A stretch of 64,000 bases of DNA from Streptomyces macrolidinus (GTDB lineage Bacteria; Actinomycetota; Actinomycetes; Streptomycetales; Streptomycetaceae), in the NCBI RefSeq assembly GCF_023887685.1, contig NZ_JAMWMR010000003.1, positions 1 through 64,000 on the forward strand, written 5' to 3'. Below, piece after piece: positions 25,601-32,844 of the stretch (its first letter is position 1; each line of letters opens with the position of its first letter). A program made the translations under genes and the position numbers. The notes under the pieces are model-generated. The model searched no databases. It worked only from the letters and a program-made list of their open reading frames with translations, and had not been told where the DNA came from.

Positions 25601-26249
25601 CGACGGGCTCGCGCAGGAACTCGCGCGCCCCATGCCGCGCCCCCCGCAGCCCGCCGCGCGCCGGGGCACCCGCTTCCACGCGTGGGTCGAGGCGCGCTTC
25701 GAGGAGCTGCGGCTGCCCATGCTGGAGCCGGAGGAGCTGCCCGGGACGGACGCCGAGATCGCCGACGAGCACGACTTGGAGGCCCTCAAGGACGCCTTCG
25801 AGCGCTCCCCCTACGCGCACCGCACCCCGTACCGCGTCGAGGTCCCCTTCCAGCTCGCCCTCGCGGGACGGGTCGTACGTGGTCGCATGGACGCCGTGTA
25901 CCGCGTGGACGACGGCGATGGGACGGGCGGCCACGGGACGGGCGGCGACGGGACGGCCGTTGACGACGGCGACGGGACGGACAGGACGGACGGGACGCTG
26001 TACGAGATCGTCGACTGGAAGACCGGCCGCACGCCCGGAGACCCGCTCCAGCTCGCCCTGTACCGGCTCGCCTGGGCCGAACAGCAGGGCGTGCCCCTGG
26101 AAGCCGTCAGCGCCGCGTTCCTGTACGTCCGCAGCGGTGAGGTCGTACGCCCCGAGGGCCTGCCGGACCGGGCCGCGCTGGAGCGGCTGCTGCTGGACGG
26201 GGCCCGGGGCGGGGAACCGGCGGACCGGGCCGCCGGTGTGGGCCGATAG
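22641..26249 (+). CDS. adnB: AdnB-like helicase-nuclease subunit
   Basis: A 1202-residue partner of AdnA and probably the lead motor of the heterodimer. SF1A motifs are GAGSGKTT (near residue 44), LTFTNKAAGEL, DEYQDTSVAQ (near 272), GDPCQAIYGWRGA and TAHKSKGLEWD. The C-terminal nuclease has IVDWKTG near 1124. An acidic Pro/Asp/Glu stretch (about 845-910) links the domains. A DGT/GGDGT repeat (DNA 25910-25996) is inserted just before the nuclease strand with the catalytic Asp. GTG 22641 is chosen over GTG 22617 because TAGCCT lies 7 nt upstream. The stop codon TAG doubles as the -10 of the next gene. Confidence 0.93.
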   Translation: MPDAPARITDPEQLKELLGIPFTPEQMACIIAPPAPQVIVAGAGSGKTTVMAARVVWLVGTGQVAPEQVLGLTFTNKAAGELAERVRKALVRAGVTDPDVIDPDQPPGEPVISTYHAFAGRLLTDHGLRIGLEPTSRLLADATRYQLAARVLREAPGPYPALTRSFPDLVSDLLALDAELAEHLVRPEDLRAHDAELLRTLEGVKLSNADLRKVPETAAARRELTELVGRYRAAKRDRDLLDFGDQIALSASLAGLPEVGRLLRDEFRVVLLDEYQDTSVAQRVLLAGLFGAGTGHPVTAVGDPCQAIYGWRGASVANLDDFPEHFPQADGRPATRQALSENRRSGGRLLDLANGLAEPLRAMHAGVEALRPAPGAEHDGQVRCALLRTHAEEIDWIADSIAHLVRTGTPSGEIAVLCRTAGDFAEIQGALVARDIPVEVVGLSGLLHLPEVADLVAVCEVLQDPGANASLVRLLTGPRWRIGARDLALLGRRARLLVSHARVDADEDPDRRLAAAVEGVDPSEVMSLADALDTFLELPMRAGREDDGLPFSPDARVRFARLAAELRDLRRSLADPLMDVLHRVLAVTGLEVELSASPHALAARRRETLSNFLDIAATFAANEPGASLLAFLGFLRTAAQYEKGLDNALPGGENTVKVLTAHKSKGLEWDVVAVPGLVTGTFPSTQGREKWTAQGKVLPHALRGDADTLPDVEAWDSRGLKAFHDAMKEHQLTEELRLGYVTFTRPRSLLLGSGHWWGPTQKRPRGPSDFLQALYDHCAAGYGEIEAWAEEPAEDEENPALREDAADHAWPLPLDEAALARRRAAAETVLAHLERMSTRDGDGPEAVHDPAAYDDPEWPPPPDDDLYEEGGFPEGGEPYVGDGPHGEHGYDELPEEDALDWDSWTSDRPAEHARVPGDDGAAPVVPRARRPEADHALTPEEAQTIASWDRDLDALAGELLRARASVTDVPLPPSLTASQVLRLAADPDGLAQELARPMPRPPQPAARRGTRFHAWVEARFEELRLPMLEPEELPGTDAEIADEHDLEALKDAFERSPYAHRTPYRVEVPFQLALAGRVVRGRMDAVYRVDDGDGTGGHGTGGDGTAVDDGDGTDRTDGTLYEIVDWKTGRTPGDPLQLALYRLAWAEQQGVPLEAVSAAFLYVRSGEVVRPEGLPDRAALERLLLDGARGGEPADRAAGVGR
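25910..25996 (+). repeat. Imperfect GACGGGACG-type repeat in the adnB nuclease domain
   Basis: Overlapping copies of GACGGGACG and GGCGGCGACGGGACG encode a run of Asp, Gly and Thr about 28 residues long. It sits between the strand RGRMDAVYRV and the strand carrying VDWKTG. Confidence 0.8.
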
Positions 26250-26252
26250 GCT
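26247..26252 (+). promoter_or_regulatory. -10 element overlapping the adnB stop codon
   Basis: TAGGCT contains the adnB TAG stop and ends 7 nt before ATG 26260, so the dipeptidase can have its own leaderless transcript besides read-through. Confidence 0.6.
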
Positions 26253-26259
26253 CGGGGCC

Positions 26260-27663
26260 ATGAGCGAGACCCCGGACAGTGCCGTCCTCACGTACATCGA
26301 CGACCATCGCGCCGCCTTCCTCGACGACCTCGCGGAGTGGCTGCGCATCCCGTCGGTGTCCGCCCAGCCCGAGCACGCGGCGGACGTACGGCGCAGCGCC
26401 GACTGGCTCGCCGACAAGCTCAGGGAGACCGGCTTCCCCACGGTCGAGGTCTGGCCGACCGACGGCGCCCCGGCGGTCTTCGCTGAGTGGCCCTCCGAGG
26501 ACGCGCAGGCCCCCACCGTCCTCGTCTACGGTCACCACGACGTCCAGCCCGCCGCCCGCGAGGACGGCTGGGCCGACGACCCCTTCGAGCCGGTGATCCG
26601 CGAGGGCCGTCTCCACGCGCGCGGGGCCGCCGACGACAAGGGCCAGGTGTTCTTCCACACCCTCGGCGTCCGCGCCCATCTCGCGGCCACCGGCCGCAGC
26701 GCCCCCGCCGTCCATCTGAAGCTGCTGATCGAGGGCGAGGAGGAGTCCGGCTCCCCGCACTTCCGCGCGCTCGTCGAGGAGCACGCGGACCGGCTCACCG
26801 CCGACGCCGTGATCGTCTCCGACACGGGCATGTGGTCCGAGGACACCCCCACGGTGTGCACGGGCATGCGCGGCCTCGCCGAGTGCGAGATCACCCTGCG
26901 CGGGCCCGAGCAGGACATCCACTCCGGCTCCTTCGGTGGCGCCGTGCCCAACCCGGCCACCGCCGCCGCCCGCCTGGTCGCCGCCCTGCACGACGAGCAC
27001 GCGCGCGTGGCGATACCCGGCTTCTACGACGGCGTCATCGACCTCACCGACCGCGAGCGGGCGCTCTTCGCCGAGCTTCCCTTCGACGAAGAGCGGTGGC
27101 TGAGCACCGCCAAGTCGACCGCCACGCACGGAGAGGCCGGACACACCACCCTGGAGCGCATCTGGGCGCGCCCCACCGCCGAGGTCAACGGCATCGGCGG
27201 CGGCTACCAGGGCCCCGGCAGCAAGACGATCATCCCGTCCTCGGCGGTGGTCAAACTGTCCTTCCGGCTCGTCGCGGGACAGGACCCCGACCACATCGAG
27301 AAGGCCGTCCGCGCGTGGGCCGCCGACCGACTGCCCGCCGGGATCCGGTACGAGATCGTGTTCGGCAGCGCCACCCGTCCCTGCCTGACGCCGCTCGACC
27401 ACCCCGCGTTGCAGTCGGTCGTCCGCGCCATGGGCCGCGCCTTCCAGCAGCCGATCCGCTTCACCCGCGAGGGAGGCTCCGGACCGGCCGCGGACCTTCA
27501 GGAAGTCCTCGGCGCCCCCGTCCTCTTCCTCGGCATCTCCGTGCCGTCCGACGGCTGGCACGCCCCGAACGAGAAGGTCGAACTCGACCTCCTCCTCAAG
27601 GGCGTCGAGACCACCGCCTACCTGTGGGGCGACCTGGGGGAGAACTGGCGCCGTGCCGACTGA
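26260..27663 (+). CDS. M20 family dipeptidase
   Basis: A 467-residue zinc dipeptidase, likely cytosolic, hydrolysing Xaa-Xaa dipeptides. Metal ligands are visible in YGHHDVQP (His near residue 91), GAADDKGQ (bridging Asp), EGEEESGS (general base and ligand Glu) and SDTGMWS, with a C-terminal His in GWHAPNEKV. The dimerisation lid is between about residues 205 and 370. ATG 26260 is set by the leaderless -10 TAGGCT. It lies between adnB and nudC. Confidence 0.92.
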   Translation: MSETPDSAVLTYIDDHRAAFLDDLAEWLRIPSVSAQPEHAADVRRSADWLADKLRETGFPTVEVWPTDGAPAVFAEWPSEDAQAPTVLVYGHHDVQPAAREDGWADDPFEPVIREGRLHARGAADDKGQVFFHTLGVRAHLAATGRSAPAVHLKLLIEGEEESGSPHFRALVEEHADRLTADAVIVSDTGMWSEDTPTVCTGMRGLAECEITLRGPEQDIHSGSFGGAVPNPATAAARLVAALHDEHARVAIPGFYDGVIDLTDRERALFAELPFDEERWLSTAKSTATHGEAGHTTLERIWARPTAEVNGIGGGYQGPGSKTIIPSSAVVKLSFRLVAGQDPDHIEKAVRAWAADRLPAGIRYEIVFGSATRPCLTPLDHPALQSVVRAMGRAFQQPIRFTREGGSGPAADLQEVLGAPVLFLGISVPSDGWHAPNEKVELDLLLKGVETTAYLWGDLGENWRRAD

Positions 27664-27795
27664 CACACGCGCGGGTCGCACGGCCCCGCGGGCAGGCCGT
27701 GCGGCGCGGCACACCACGACCGCCCTGTACGGCTCCTGCCCGTCCCGCTGAGCCGCCACGAAATACCCGCCGCACCGGGGGAGTTGGAAGCACCC

Positions 27796-28737
27796 GTGAC
27801 CACCTGGACCGACCACAGCGCCGACCGGCCCATCTCACTCACCGCGCCGACCGGCATCGACCGGACCGCTTACCGCCGGCTCGACGAGCCCTGGCTCGCC
27901 GCGGCGTGGAGTCATCCCTCCACCCGCTGCTTCGTGGTCTCCGGCGGTCAGGCCCTCATCGACGAGACGGCCGACGGCCGCACCGAACTCGTCATGACCC
28001 CGTCCTTCGAGGCGCCCGTCACGGAGTCGCACCGCTACTTCCTGGGCACCGACGAGGACGGCGTCAGCTACTTCGCGCTCCAGAAGGACGTCCTGCCGGG
28101 CCGTATGGACCAGTCGGCGCGCGCGGCGGGCCTGCGCGAGGCCGGACTGCTGCTGTCCCCGCGCGACGCGGGCCTGATGGTGCACGCGGTCGCCCTGGAG
28201 AACTGGCAGCGCATGCACCGCTTCTGCTCGCGCTGCGGCGAACGCACCGTCATCGCGGCGGCCGGTCACATCCGCCGCTGCCCGGCGTGCGGCGCCGAGC
28301 ACTACCCGCGCACCGACCCCGCGGTGATCATGGCCGTCACCGACGACGAGGACCGCATCCTGCTGGGCCGCCAGATGCACTGGCCCGAAGGCCGCTTCTC
28401 GACCCTCGCGGGCTTCGTAGAGCCCGGCGAGGCCATCGAGGAGTCGGTGCGCCGCGAGGTCTTCGAGGAGGTGGGCATCACCGTCGGCGAGGTCGAGTAC
28501 ATCGCGAGCCAGCCCTGGCCTTTCCCCTCCAGCCTGATGCTCGGCTTCCTCGCCCGCGCCACCTCCACCGAGATCGACGTCGACGGCGACGAGATCAACG
28601 AGGCCCGCTGGTTCTCCCGCGCGGAACTGCACGCGGCCTTCGAGTCCGGCGAGGTGCTGCCGCCGTACGGCATCTCCATCGCCGCCCGGCTGATCGAGCT
28701 GTGGTACGGCAAGCCACTGCCGACGAGAAGCGTCTGA
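27796..28737 (+). CDS. nudC: NAD(+) diphosphatase / RNA decapping NUDIX enzyme NudC
   Basis: A 313-residue NudC-type NUDIX hydrolase that splits NAD(H) into NMN(H) and AMP and removes NAD caps from RNA. Zinc pairs CSRCG and CPACG are near residues 140-165. The Nudix box starts GFVEPGEAIEESV and contains REVFEEVG (about 210-232), followed by the NudC signature SQPWPFPSSLM. GTG 27796 follows GGAAG by 5 nt, and the earlier in-frame start lacks spacing. The stop codon lies in an 18-bp tandem repeat, followed by a terminator shared with the convergent mycoredoxin gene. Confidence 0.94.
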   Translation: MTTWTDHSADRPISLTAPTGIDRTAYRRLDEPWLAAAWSHPSTRCFVVSGGQALIDETADGRTELVMTPSFEAPVTESHRYFLGTDEDGVSYFALQKDVLPGRMDQSARAAGLREAGLLLSPRDAGLMVHAVALENWQRMHRFCSRCGERTVIAAAGHIRRCPACGAEHYPRTDPAVIMAVTDDEDRILLGRQMHWPEGRFSTLAGFVEPGEAIEESVRREVFEEVGITVGEVEYIASQPWPFPSSLMLGFLARATSTEIDVDGDEINEARWFSRAELHAAFESGEVLPPYGISIAARLIELWYGKPLPTRSV

Positions 28738-28788
28738 GACCTGGTGAGCACCTGAGACCTGGTGAGCACCTGAGACCTGGTGAACAGC
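28735..28788 (+). repeat. 18-bp x3 tandem repeat at the nudC stop codon
   Basis: TGAGACCTGGTGAGCACC is repeated at 28735, 28753 and 28771 (last copy diverged). The first unit contains the nudC TGA, so each unit supplies another in-register TGA. Confidence 0.92.
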
Positions 28789-28789
28789 G

Positions 28790-28822
28790 GAAGCCCTCGT
28801 TCCCGTAGGGAGCGAGGGCTTC
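28790..28822. terminator. Bidirectional terminator between nudC and mycoredoxin
   Basis: GAAGCCCTCG (28790-28799) pairs with CGAGGGCTTC (28813-28822), extended by TCCC/GGGA around a GTA loop. T-rich TTCTT follows on the plus strand. Confidence 0.85.
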
Positions 28823-28840
28823 TTGCGCGAGGCGCGCGGG

Positions 28841-29098
28841 TCAGGCGCCGAGCGCCTGCTTCACCTGGGCGAGGCTCGGGTTGGTCATGACGACCTCGGA
28901 GCCGCCCTGGGAGGGAATGACCCGAACCGTGGGAACCGTCTGGTTTCCGCCGTTCGCCTTCTCCACGAACGCGGCGGAGTCCGGGTCGTGCTCGATGTTG
29001 ATCTCGTTGTACGTGATGCCCTCGCGGTCGAGCTGGCTCTTGAGCCGACGGCAGTAGCCACACCACGTCGTGCTGTACATCGTCACAGTGCCCGGCAT
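28841..29098 (-). CDS. Mycoredoxin (glutaredoxin-like, CGYC)
   Basis: An 85-residue thioredoxin-fold oxidoreductase. TMYSTTWCGYCRRLK carries the CGYC active site at residues 13-16, the cis-Pro motif is TVPT and NGGNQ precedes it; together these match mycoredoxin-1, which reduces mycothiol mixed disulphides. ATG 29098 gives the family's length. A SigR-type promoter (GGAAT-N18-GTT, minus strand 29151-29176) lies 53-78 nt upstream, so expression should rise under thiol oxidation. It is divergent from uvrD2. Confidence 0.92.
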   Translation of the reverse strand: MPGTVTMYSTTWCGYCRRLKSQLDREGITYNEINIEHDPDSAAFVEKANGGNQTVPTVRVIPSQGGSEVVMTNPSLAQVKQALGA

Positions 29099-29150
29099 GT
29101 CGATTGCGCTCCTTCACGGCTTGGGGGGTGCGTGCTCGCTGATGAAGCCC

Positions 29151-29176
29151 AACGTAGGTGAATGTTCCACTATTCC
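29151..29176 (-). promoter_or_regulatory. SigR-dependent promoter of mycoredoxin
   Basis: Read on the minus strand, GGAAT (29176-29172) is followed by exactly 18 nt and then GTT (29153-29151). This fits the published SigR consensus GGAAT-N18/19-GTT. It is appropriately placed upstream of the mycoredoxin start at 29098. Confidence 0.8.
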
Positions 29177-29297
29177 CGTACCCGACCCCGGCGGATCCGC
29201 CAGGTCACGAGTGACGCTTGTCGCATCAGTACGACCGCGTGGGCCTCCCTGTGGACAACCGGCGCACCCGTCCCGGCCGACCTGGCAGCATGGCGGG

Positions 29298-31496
29298 GTG
29301 ACAGCAGCAACGCACTCCACCCTCTTCCCGCGGGTCCCGGACTCGGCCGACGCGGTGCTCGAAGGGCTCGACCCCGAGCAGCGCGAGGTGGCGACCGCCC
29401 TGCACGGCCCGGTGTGCGTGCTGGCGGGCGCCGGTACGGGCAAGACCCGCGCCATCACCCATCGCATCGCCTACGGAGTCCGCGCCGGCATCCTCCAGCC
29501 GGCCAGCGTGCTCGCTGTCACCTTCACCAACCGCGCCGCGGGCGAGATGCGCGGCCGGCTCCGCCAGCTCGGCGCCTCCGGCGTCCAGGCGCGCACGTTC
29601 CACTCCGCCGCCCTGCGTCAGCTCCAGTACTTCTGGCCGAAAGCCGTGGGGGGCGGCATCCCGAGGATCATCGACCGCAAGGTCCAGCTCGTCGCGGACG
29701 CCGCCGCGGCCTGCGGTATCGGCCTCGACCGCAATGAGCTGCGGGACGTGACCGCCGAGATCGAATGGTCCAAGGTCACCCAGACCGTCCCCGCCGACTA
29801 CGCCGCCGCAGCCGCCAAGGCGGGCCGCGACGCCCCCCGCGACACCGCCGAGATCGCCCAGCTCTACGCCACCTACGAAGACCTCAAGCGCGACCGCGCC
29901 GTCATCGACTTCGAGGACGTCCTCCTCCTCACCGTCGGCATCCTCCAGGACCGGCACGACATCGCGGAGGAGATCCGCGCCCAGTACCAGCACTTCGTCG
30001 TCGACGAGTACCAGGACGTCAGCCCCCTCCAACAGCGCCTGCTGGAGCTGTGGCTCGGCGACCGGGACAGCCTGTGCGTCGTCGGCGACGCCAGCCAGAC
30101 GATCTACTCCTTCACCGGCGCCACCCCCGACCACCTCCTCGACTTCCGCCTCCGTCACCCCTCGGCCACGGTCGTCAAGCTGGTGCGCGACTACCGCTCC
30201 TCGCCCCAGGTCGTCCGCCTGGCCAACGGCCTCCTCGCCCAAGCGCGTGGCCGCGCCGCCGAACACCGTCTTGAATTGGTCTCCCAGCGCGCCCCCGGCC
30301 CCGACCCCAGTTACGCCGAATACGCCGACGAGCCCGCCGAAGCCGAAGGCGCCGCCCGCCGCATCCGCGACCTGCTCGCCTCGGGGGTGCCCGCCGCCGA
30401 GATCGCGATCCTGTTCCGCACCAACTCCCAGTCCGAGATCTACGAACAGGCCCTCGCGGACGCCGGGGTCCCCTACCAGTTGCGTGGCGCGGAGCGGTTC
30501 TTCGACCGCCCCGAGGTCCGCAAGGCGGGTATCGCTCTGCGCGGCGCGGCCCGCTTCGGCGCCAACGACTCCCTCCTCGACGACGCCGTGGACCTGCCCT
30601 CCCAGGTGCGCGCCGTGCTCTCGGGCGAAGGCTGGACCACCACACCGCCCGCGGGCTCCGGAGCTGTCCGAGAGCGCTGGGAGTCCCTGGCCGCGCTGGT
30701 GAATCTCGCCCAGGACTTCGCCGCCGCCGCACCCGGCGCCACCCTCGCCGACCTCGTGGCCGAACTCGACGAGCGGGCGAACGCCCAGCACGCGCCGACC
30801 GTGCAGGGTGTCACCCTCGCCTCGCTGCACTCGGCCAAGGGCCTGGAGTGGGACGTCGTCTTCCTCGTGGGAGTCGCCGAGGGCATGATGCCGATCACCT
30901 ACGCGAAGACCGAGGAACAGATCGAGGAGGAGCGCCGCCTCCTGTATGTCGGCGTCACCCGCGCGAGGGAACACCTCCATCTCTCCTGGGCCCTGTCCCG
31001 CTCGCCCGGCGGTCGCCCCAGCCGGAAGGCCAGCCGCTTCCTGGACGGGCTGCGCCCCGGCTCCTCCGCCGCTCCGGGCCGCGCGGCCGCGGCCGGAGCC
31101 GGAGGGGTCGTCCGCGGCTTCAGCACGGCCGTCCCGGCCGTCCGCCCGCGCCGCACGGACCGGACCCCGGCCCGCTGCCGGGTCTGCGGGCACACGCTGT
31201 CCGACCCGGGCGAGATGAAGCTGATGCGCTGCGACAGTTGCCCCTCCGACATGGACGAGGGCCTCTACGAGCGGCTGCGCGACTGGCGGGCGGTGCAGGC
31301 GGACCGCAGCGGACAGCCGGCGTTCTGCGTCTTCACCGACCGAACGCTGATCGCGATCGCCGAGACGGTTCCCGGCGACCCGGGGGAACTGGCCCGCATC
31401 CCAGGAGTCGGCGTCCGCAAGCTCAGGCGCTACGGCACCGACGTTCTGGCCATCTGCGCAGGCGGGCCCGGTGCGGGAGAGGACGAGGATGGCTGA
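29298..31496 (+). CDS. uvrD2: ATP-dependent DNA helicase UvrD2
   Basis: A 732-residue SF1A helicase with GAGTGKTRA (near residue 44), TFTNRAAGEM, DEYQDVSPLQ, GDASQTIYSFTGA and LHSAKGLEWDVVF. The C-terminus carries two CxxC pairs (CRVCG and CDSC, near 634-655), the tetracysteine of actinobacterial UvrD2, then an HRDC domain ending RIPGVGVRKLRRYG. GTG 29298 is the start; CAGCAT ends 6 nt upstream, fitting a leaderless mRNA. It is followed by wblC as in mycobacteria, and is probably involved in DNA repair and genome maintenance. Confidence 0.94.
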   Translation: MTAATHSTLFPRVPDSADAVLEGLDPEQREVATALHGPVCVLAGAGTGKTRAITHRIAYGVRAGILQPASVLAVTFTNRAAGEMRGRLRQLGASGVQARTFHSAALRQLQYFWPKAVGGGIPRIIDRKVQLVADAAAACGIGLDRNELRDVTAEIEWSKVTQTVPADYAAAAAKAGRDAPRDTAEIAQLYATYEDLKRDRAVIDFEDVLLLTVGILQDRHDIAEEIRAQYQHFVVDEYQDVSPLQQRLLELWLGDRDSLCVVGDASQTIYSFTGATPDHLLDFRLRHPSATVVKLVRDYRSSPQVVRLANGLLAQARGRAAEHRLELVSQRAPGPDPSYAEYADEPAEAEGAARRIRDLLASGVPAAEIAILFRTNSQSEIYEQALADAGVPYQLRGAERFFDRPEVRKAGIALRGAARFGANDSLLDDAVDLPSQVRAVLSGEGWTTTPPAGSGAVRERWESLAALVNLAQDFAAAAPGATLADLVAELDERANAQHAPTVQGVTLASLHSAKGLEWDVVFLVGVAEGMMPITYAKTEEQIEEERRLLYVGVTRAREHLHLSWALSRSPGGRPSRKASRFLDGLRPGSSAAPGRAAAAGAGGVVRGFSTAVPAVRPRRTDRTPARCRVCGHTLSDPGEMKLMRCDSCPSDMDEGLYERLRDWRAVQADRSGQPAFCVFTDRTLIAIAETVPGDPGELARIPGVGVRKLRRYGTDVLAICAGGPGAGEDEDG

Positions 31497-31509
31497 TACG
31501 AACTCGTCG

Positions 31510-31549
31510 AAAAAATAGTTTGCGCATGCCCCAGCAATCCCCATAGGTT
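31510..31549 (+). promoter_or_regulatory. WblC/WhiB7-type autoregulatory promoter
   Basis: A rare AT tract AAAAAATAG (31510-31518) lies immediately upstream of TTGCGC (31520-31525), spaced 18 bp from TAGGTT (31544-31549). An AT-rich motif next to the -35 is the WhiB7 binding site in mycobacteria, so WblC should activate its own transcription here with the main sigma factor. Confidence 0.75.
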
Positions 31550-31566
31550 CTTAGCCACGGGAACAG

Positions 31567-31584
31567 GGGCCTTCTCGAAGGCCC
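31567..31584 (+). other. Leader hairpin upstream of the wblC uORF
   Basis: GGGCCTTC (31567-31574) and GAAGGCCC (31577-31584) form an 8-bp stem in the transcribed leader. It may terminate uvrD2 read-through or take part in leader folding. Confidence 0.5.
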
Positions 31585-31661
31585 TGATTCCGTGCTGTAC
31601 TTACCTATCCGTCGGACTGGCTCACCCCGGTCCCCCAAGACGCCGAGAGGAGGCGATTCCA

Positions 31662-31979
31662 GTGATCAGCATCAACAGCAGCTCCATCAGCACCATCGAA
31701 ATGATCGGTCGCTCGGTCGTCTCCCCGTGCATGCTCGGCGTCTCCAACCTGGGCACCGGTGTGTCCGGCATTCGTGTCGAGCGTCCGGCGTCCTCCCTGT
31801 CTCTCGCGGATCTTCCCGTTGAGCGCAATGAGCGACCGACCAAGGCACTGGAAGCAGTAGCGGCACAGGCCAAGGCCTATGCCTTTGCGGCAGCCGGTGC
31901 CGGATTCCGGAAGCAGACGACGCAGCACCACCTGATGTGGGCCTTCCGTGGGCCAAAACCCTGGAGCGATCCAGCCTGA
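31662..31979 (+). CDS. Upstream ORF in the wblC leader (105 codons)
   Basis: The GTG at 31662 has an excellent GGAGG 8 nt upstream and opens a 105-residue frame beginning MISINSSSISTIEMIG, with no recognised domain. It lies wholly inside the long 5' leader of wblC and its stop codon is inside a small hairpin (31975-31991), upstream of a strong intrinsic terminator. This is the arrangement expected for ribosome-mediated attenuation: stalling in the uORF alters RNA folding and lets transcription reach wblC. The peptide itself may have no other role. Confidence 0.75.
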   Translation: MISINSSSISTIEMIGRSVVSPCMLGVSNLGTGVSGIRVERPASSLSLADLPVERNERPTKALEAVAAQAKAYAFAAAGAGFRKQTTQHHLMWAFRGPKPWSDPA

Positions 31980-31991
31980 TCTCCGATCAGG
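31975..31991 (+). promoter_or_regulatory. Hairpin over the uORF stop codon
   Basis: CCTGATC (31975-31981) pairs perfectly with GATCAGG (31985-31991) across TCC, and includes the uORF TGA (31977-31979). It is a candidate element of an antiterminator/terminator switch. Confidence 0.5.
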
Positions 31992-32002
31992 TCGGCGCCT
32001 TC

Positions 32003-32044
32003 AGGGCCGCGGAACCCCATCCGGGATCCGCGGCCCTTCTGTTT
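32003..32044 (+). terminator. Intrinsic terminator (attenuator) upstream of wblC
   Basis: AGGGCCGCGGA (32003-32013) pairs with TCCGCGGCCCT (32027-32037), with an inner CCC/GGG helix, followed by TTCTGTTTT. It lies between uORF and wblC in the same transcript, so it acts as an attenuator. Confidence 0.85.
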
Positions 32045-32155
32045 TCCCCGAACCGGGACAGCAGAACGAAGGAGCCTCGGGACAAGAAAAGAACCCGGTA
32101 CCAAGCCGCCACCCGGTCCCACCTGACCGGAACGACCAGACGAGGAAGACGAACC

Positions 32156-32524
32156 GTGCAACTCGAAGCGCACGCCCCGTCCGTACCGCCTTCCGAAACG
32201 ATCCCCCCGCCCGGCCTCACGGAGGACCCCACCTTGACCCCGCTCACCGCGCTCACCGCGCTCGATGACGCCATCGAGAACCTCGGCGTGCCCGTCCCCT
32301 GCCGCTCGTACGACCCGGAGGTCTTCTTCGCCGAGTCCCCGGCCGACGTCGAGTACGCCAAGTCCCTCTGCCGCACCTGCCCGCTGATGGAGGCCTGCCT
32401 CGCCGGCGCCAAGGAGCGGCGTGAGCCCTGGGGCGTCTGGGGCGGAGAGCTCTTCGTCCAGGGCGTCGTCGTCGCCCGCAAGCGGCCGCGTGGTCGCCCG
32501 CGCAAGAACTCGGTCACGGCATGA
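32156..32524 (+). CDS. wblC: WhiB-family regulator WblC (WhiB7)
   Basis: A 122-residue iron-sulphur transcription factor that partners with the principal sigma factor to induce resistance to ribosome-targeting antibiotics. Cluster ligands are C49, C72, C75 and C81. EPWGVWGG at residues 90-97 is the WhiB sigma-binding turn, and the C-terminal AT-hook RGRPRK at 112-117 is diagnostic of WhiB7. GTG 32156 follows GAGGAAG by 7 nt. It is regulated by the AT-rich promoter, uORF and attenuator described above. The stop overlaps the next ATG. Confidence 0.95.
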   Translation: MQLEAHAPSVPPSETIPPPGLTEDPTLTPLTALTALDDAIENLGVPVPCRSYDPEVFFAESPADVEYAKSLCRTCPLMEACLAGAKERREPWGVWGGELFVQGVVVARKRPRGRPRKNSVTA

Positions 32525-32844
32525 ACGCCGCGGGAACGATCGACCGCCCCCTGACGCACGACCCCGAGAAGCAGGCCCCGATGAAGCCGTCCCTCAGCGA
32601 GCCCACCGGTTCAGCGACCCCAGACTTCACCACCTCCGGCGCGAACGCCTCGCGCCAGAACAGGACCCGAGACATGCAACTCATCCCAGAAGCCTTGGCG
32701 CGCGCGCATATGCGTGAGCGCTTGTGCGACGCAGAGCAGGAGCGACAGGCCGTGCACCTGGCGGTCGCCCGCCGGATGCAGCGCCGCGCCGAACGCGCGT
32801 CGCTGCGCGCCCGTCGCGCGCTCGCCATGGCCGTCATGCAGTAA
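32521..32844 (+). CDS. Small basic protein of unknown function, coupled to wblC
   Basis: A 107-residue protein whose ATG overlaps the wblC stop as ATGA, so it should be co-translated with WblC. The N-terminal half is Pro/Ser/Thr-rich. The second half, from MQLIPEALARAHMRERL onward, is a predicted amphipathic helix rich in Arg, Ala and Glu. An internal start at 32674 (MQLIPEAL) is possible. The stop is embedded in a 17-bp tandem duplication. No domain recognised; location suggests a role or co-regulation with antibiotic stress. Confidence 0.55.
   Translation: MNAAGTIDRPLTHDPEKQAPMKPSLSEPTGSATPDFTTSGANASRQNRTRDMQLIPEALARAHMRERLCDAEQERQAVHLAVARRMQRRAERASLRARRALAMAVMQ

Noticed and set aside
22173..26516. 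A 1447-residue open frame on the minus strand opposite adnB
   Set aside because: Same antisense artefact; no domains and it spans two real plus-strand genes.
26500..28808. A 773-residue plus-strand frame overlapping the dipeptidase and NudC
   Set aside because: Arg/Pro/Ala-rich translation with no domain; the true frames contain metal ligands and the Nudix box.
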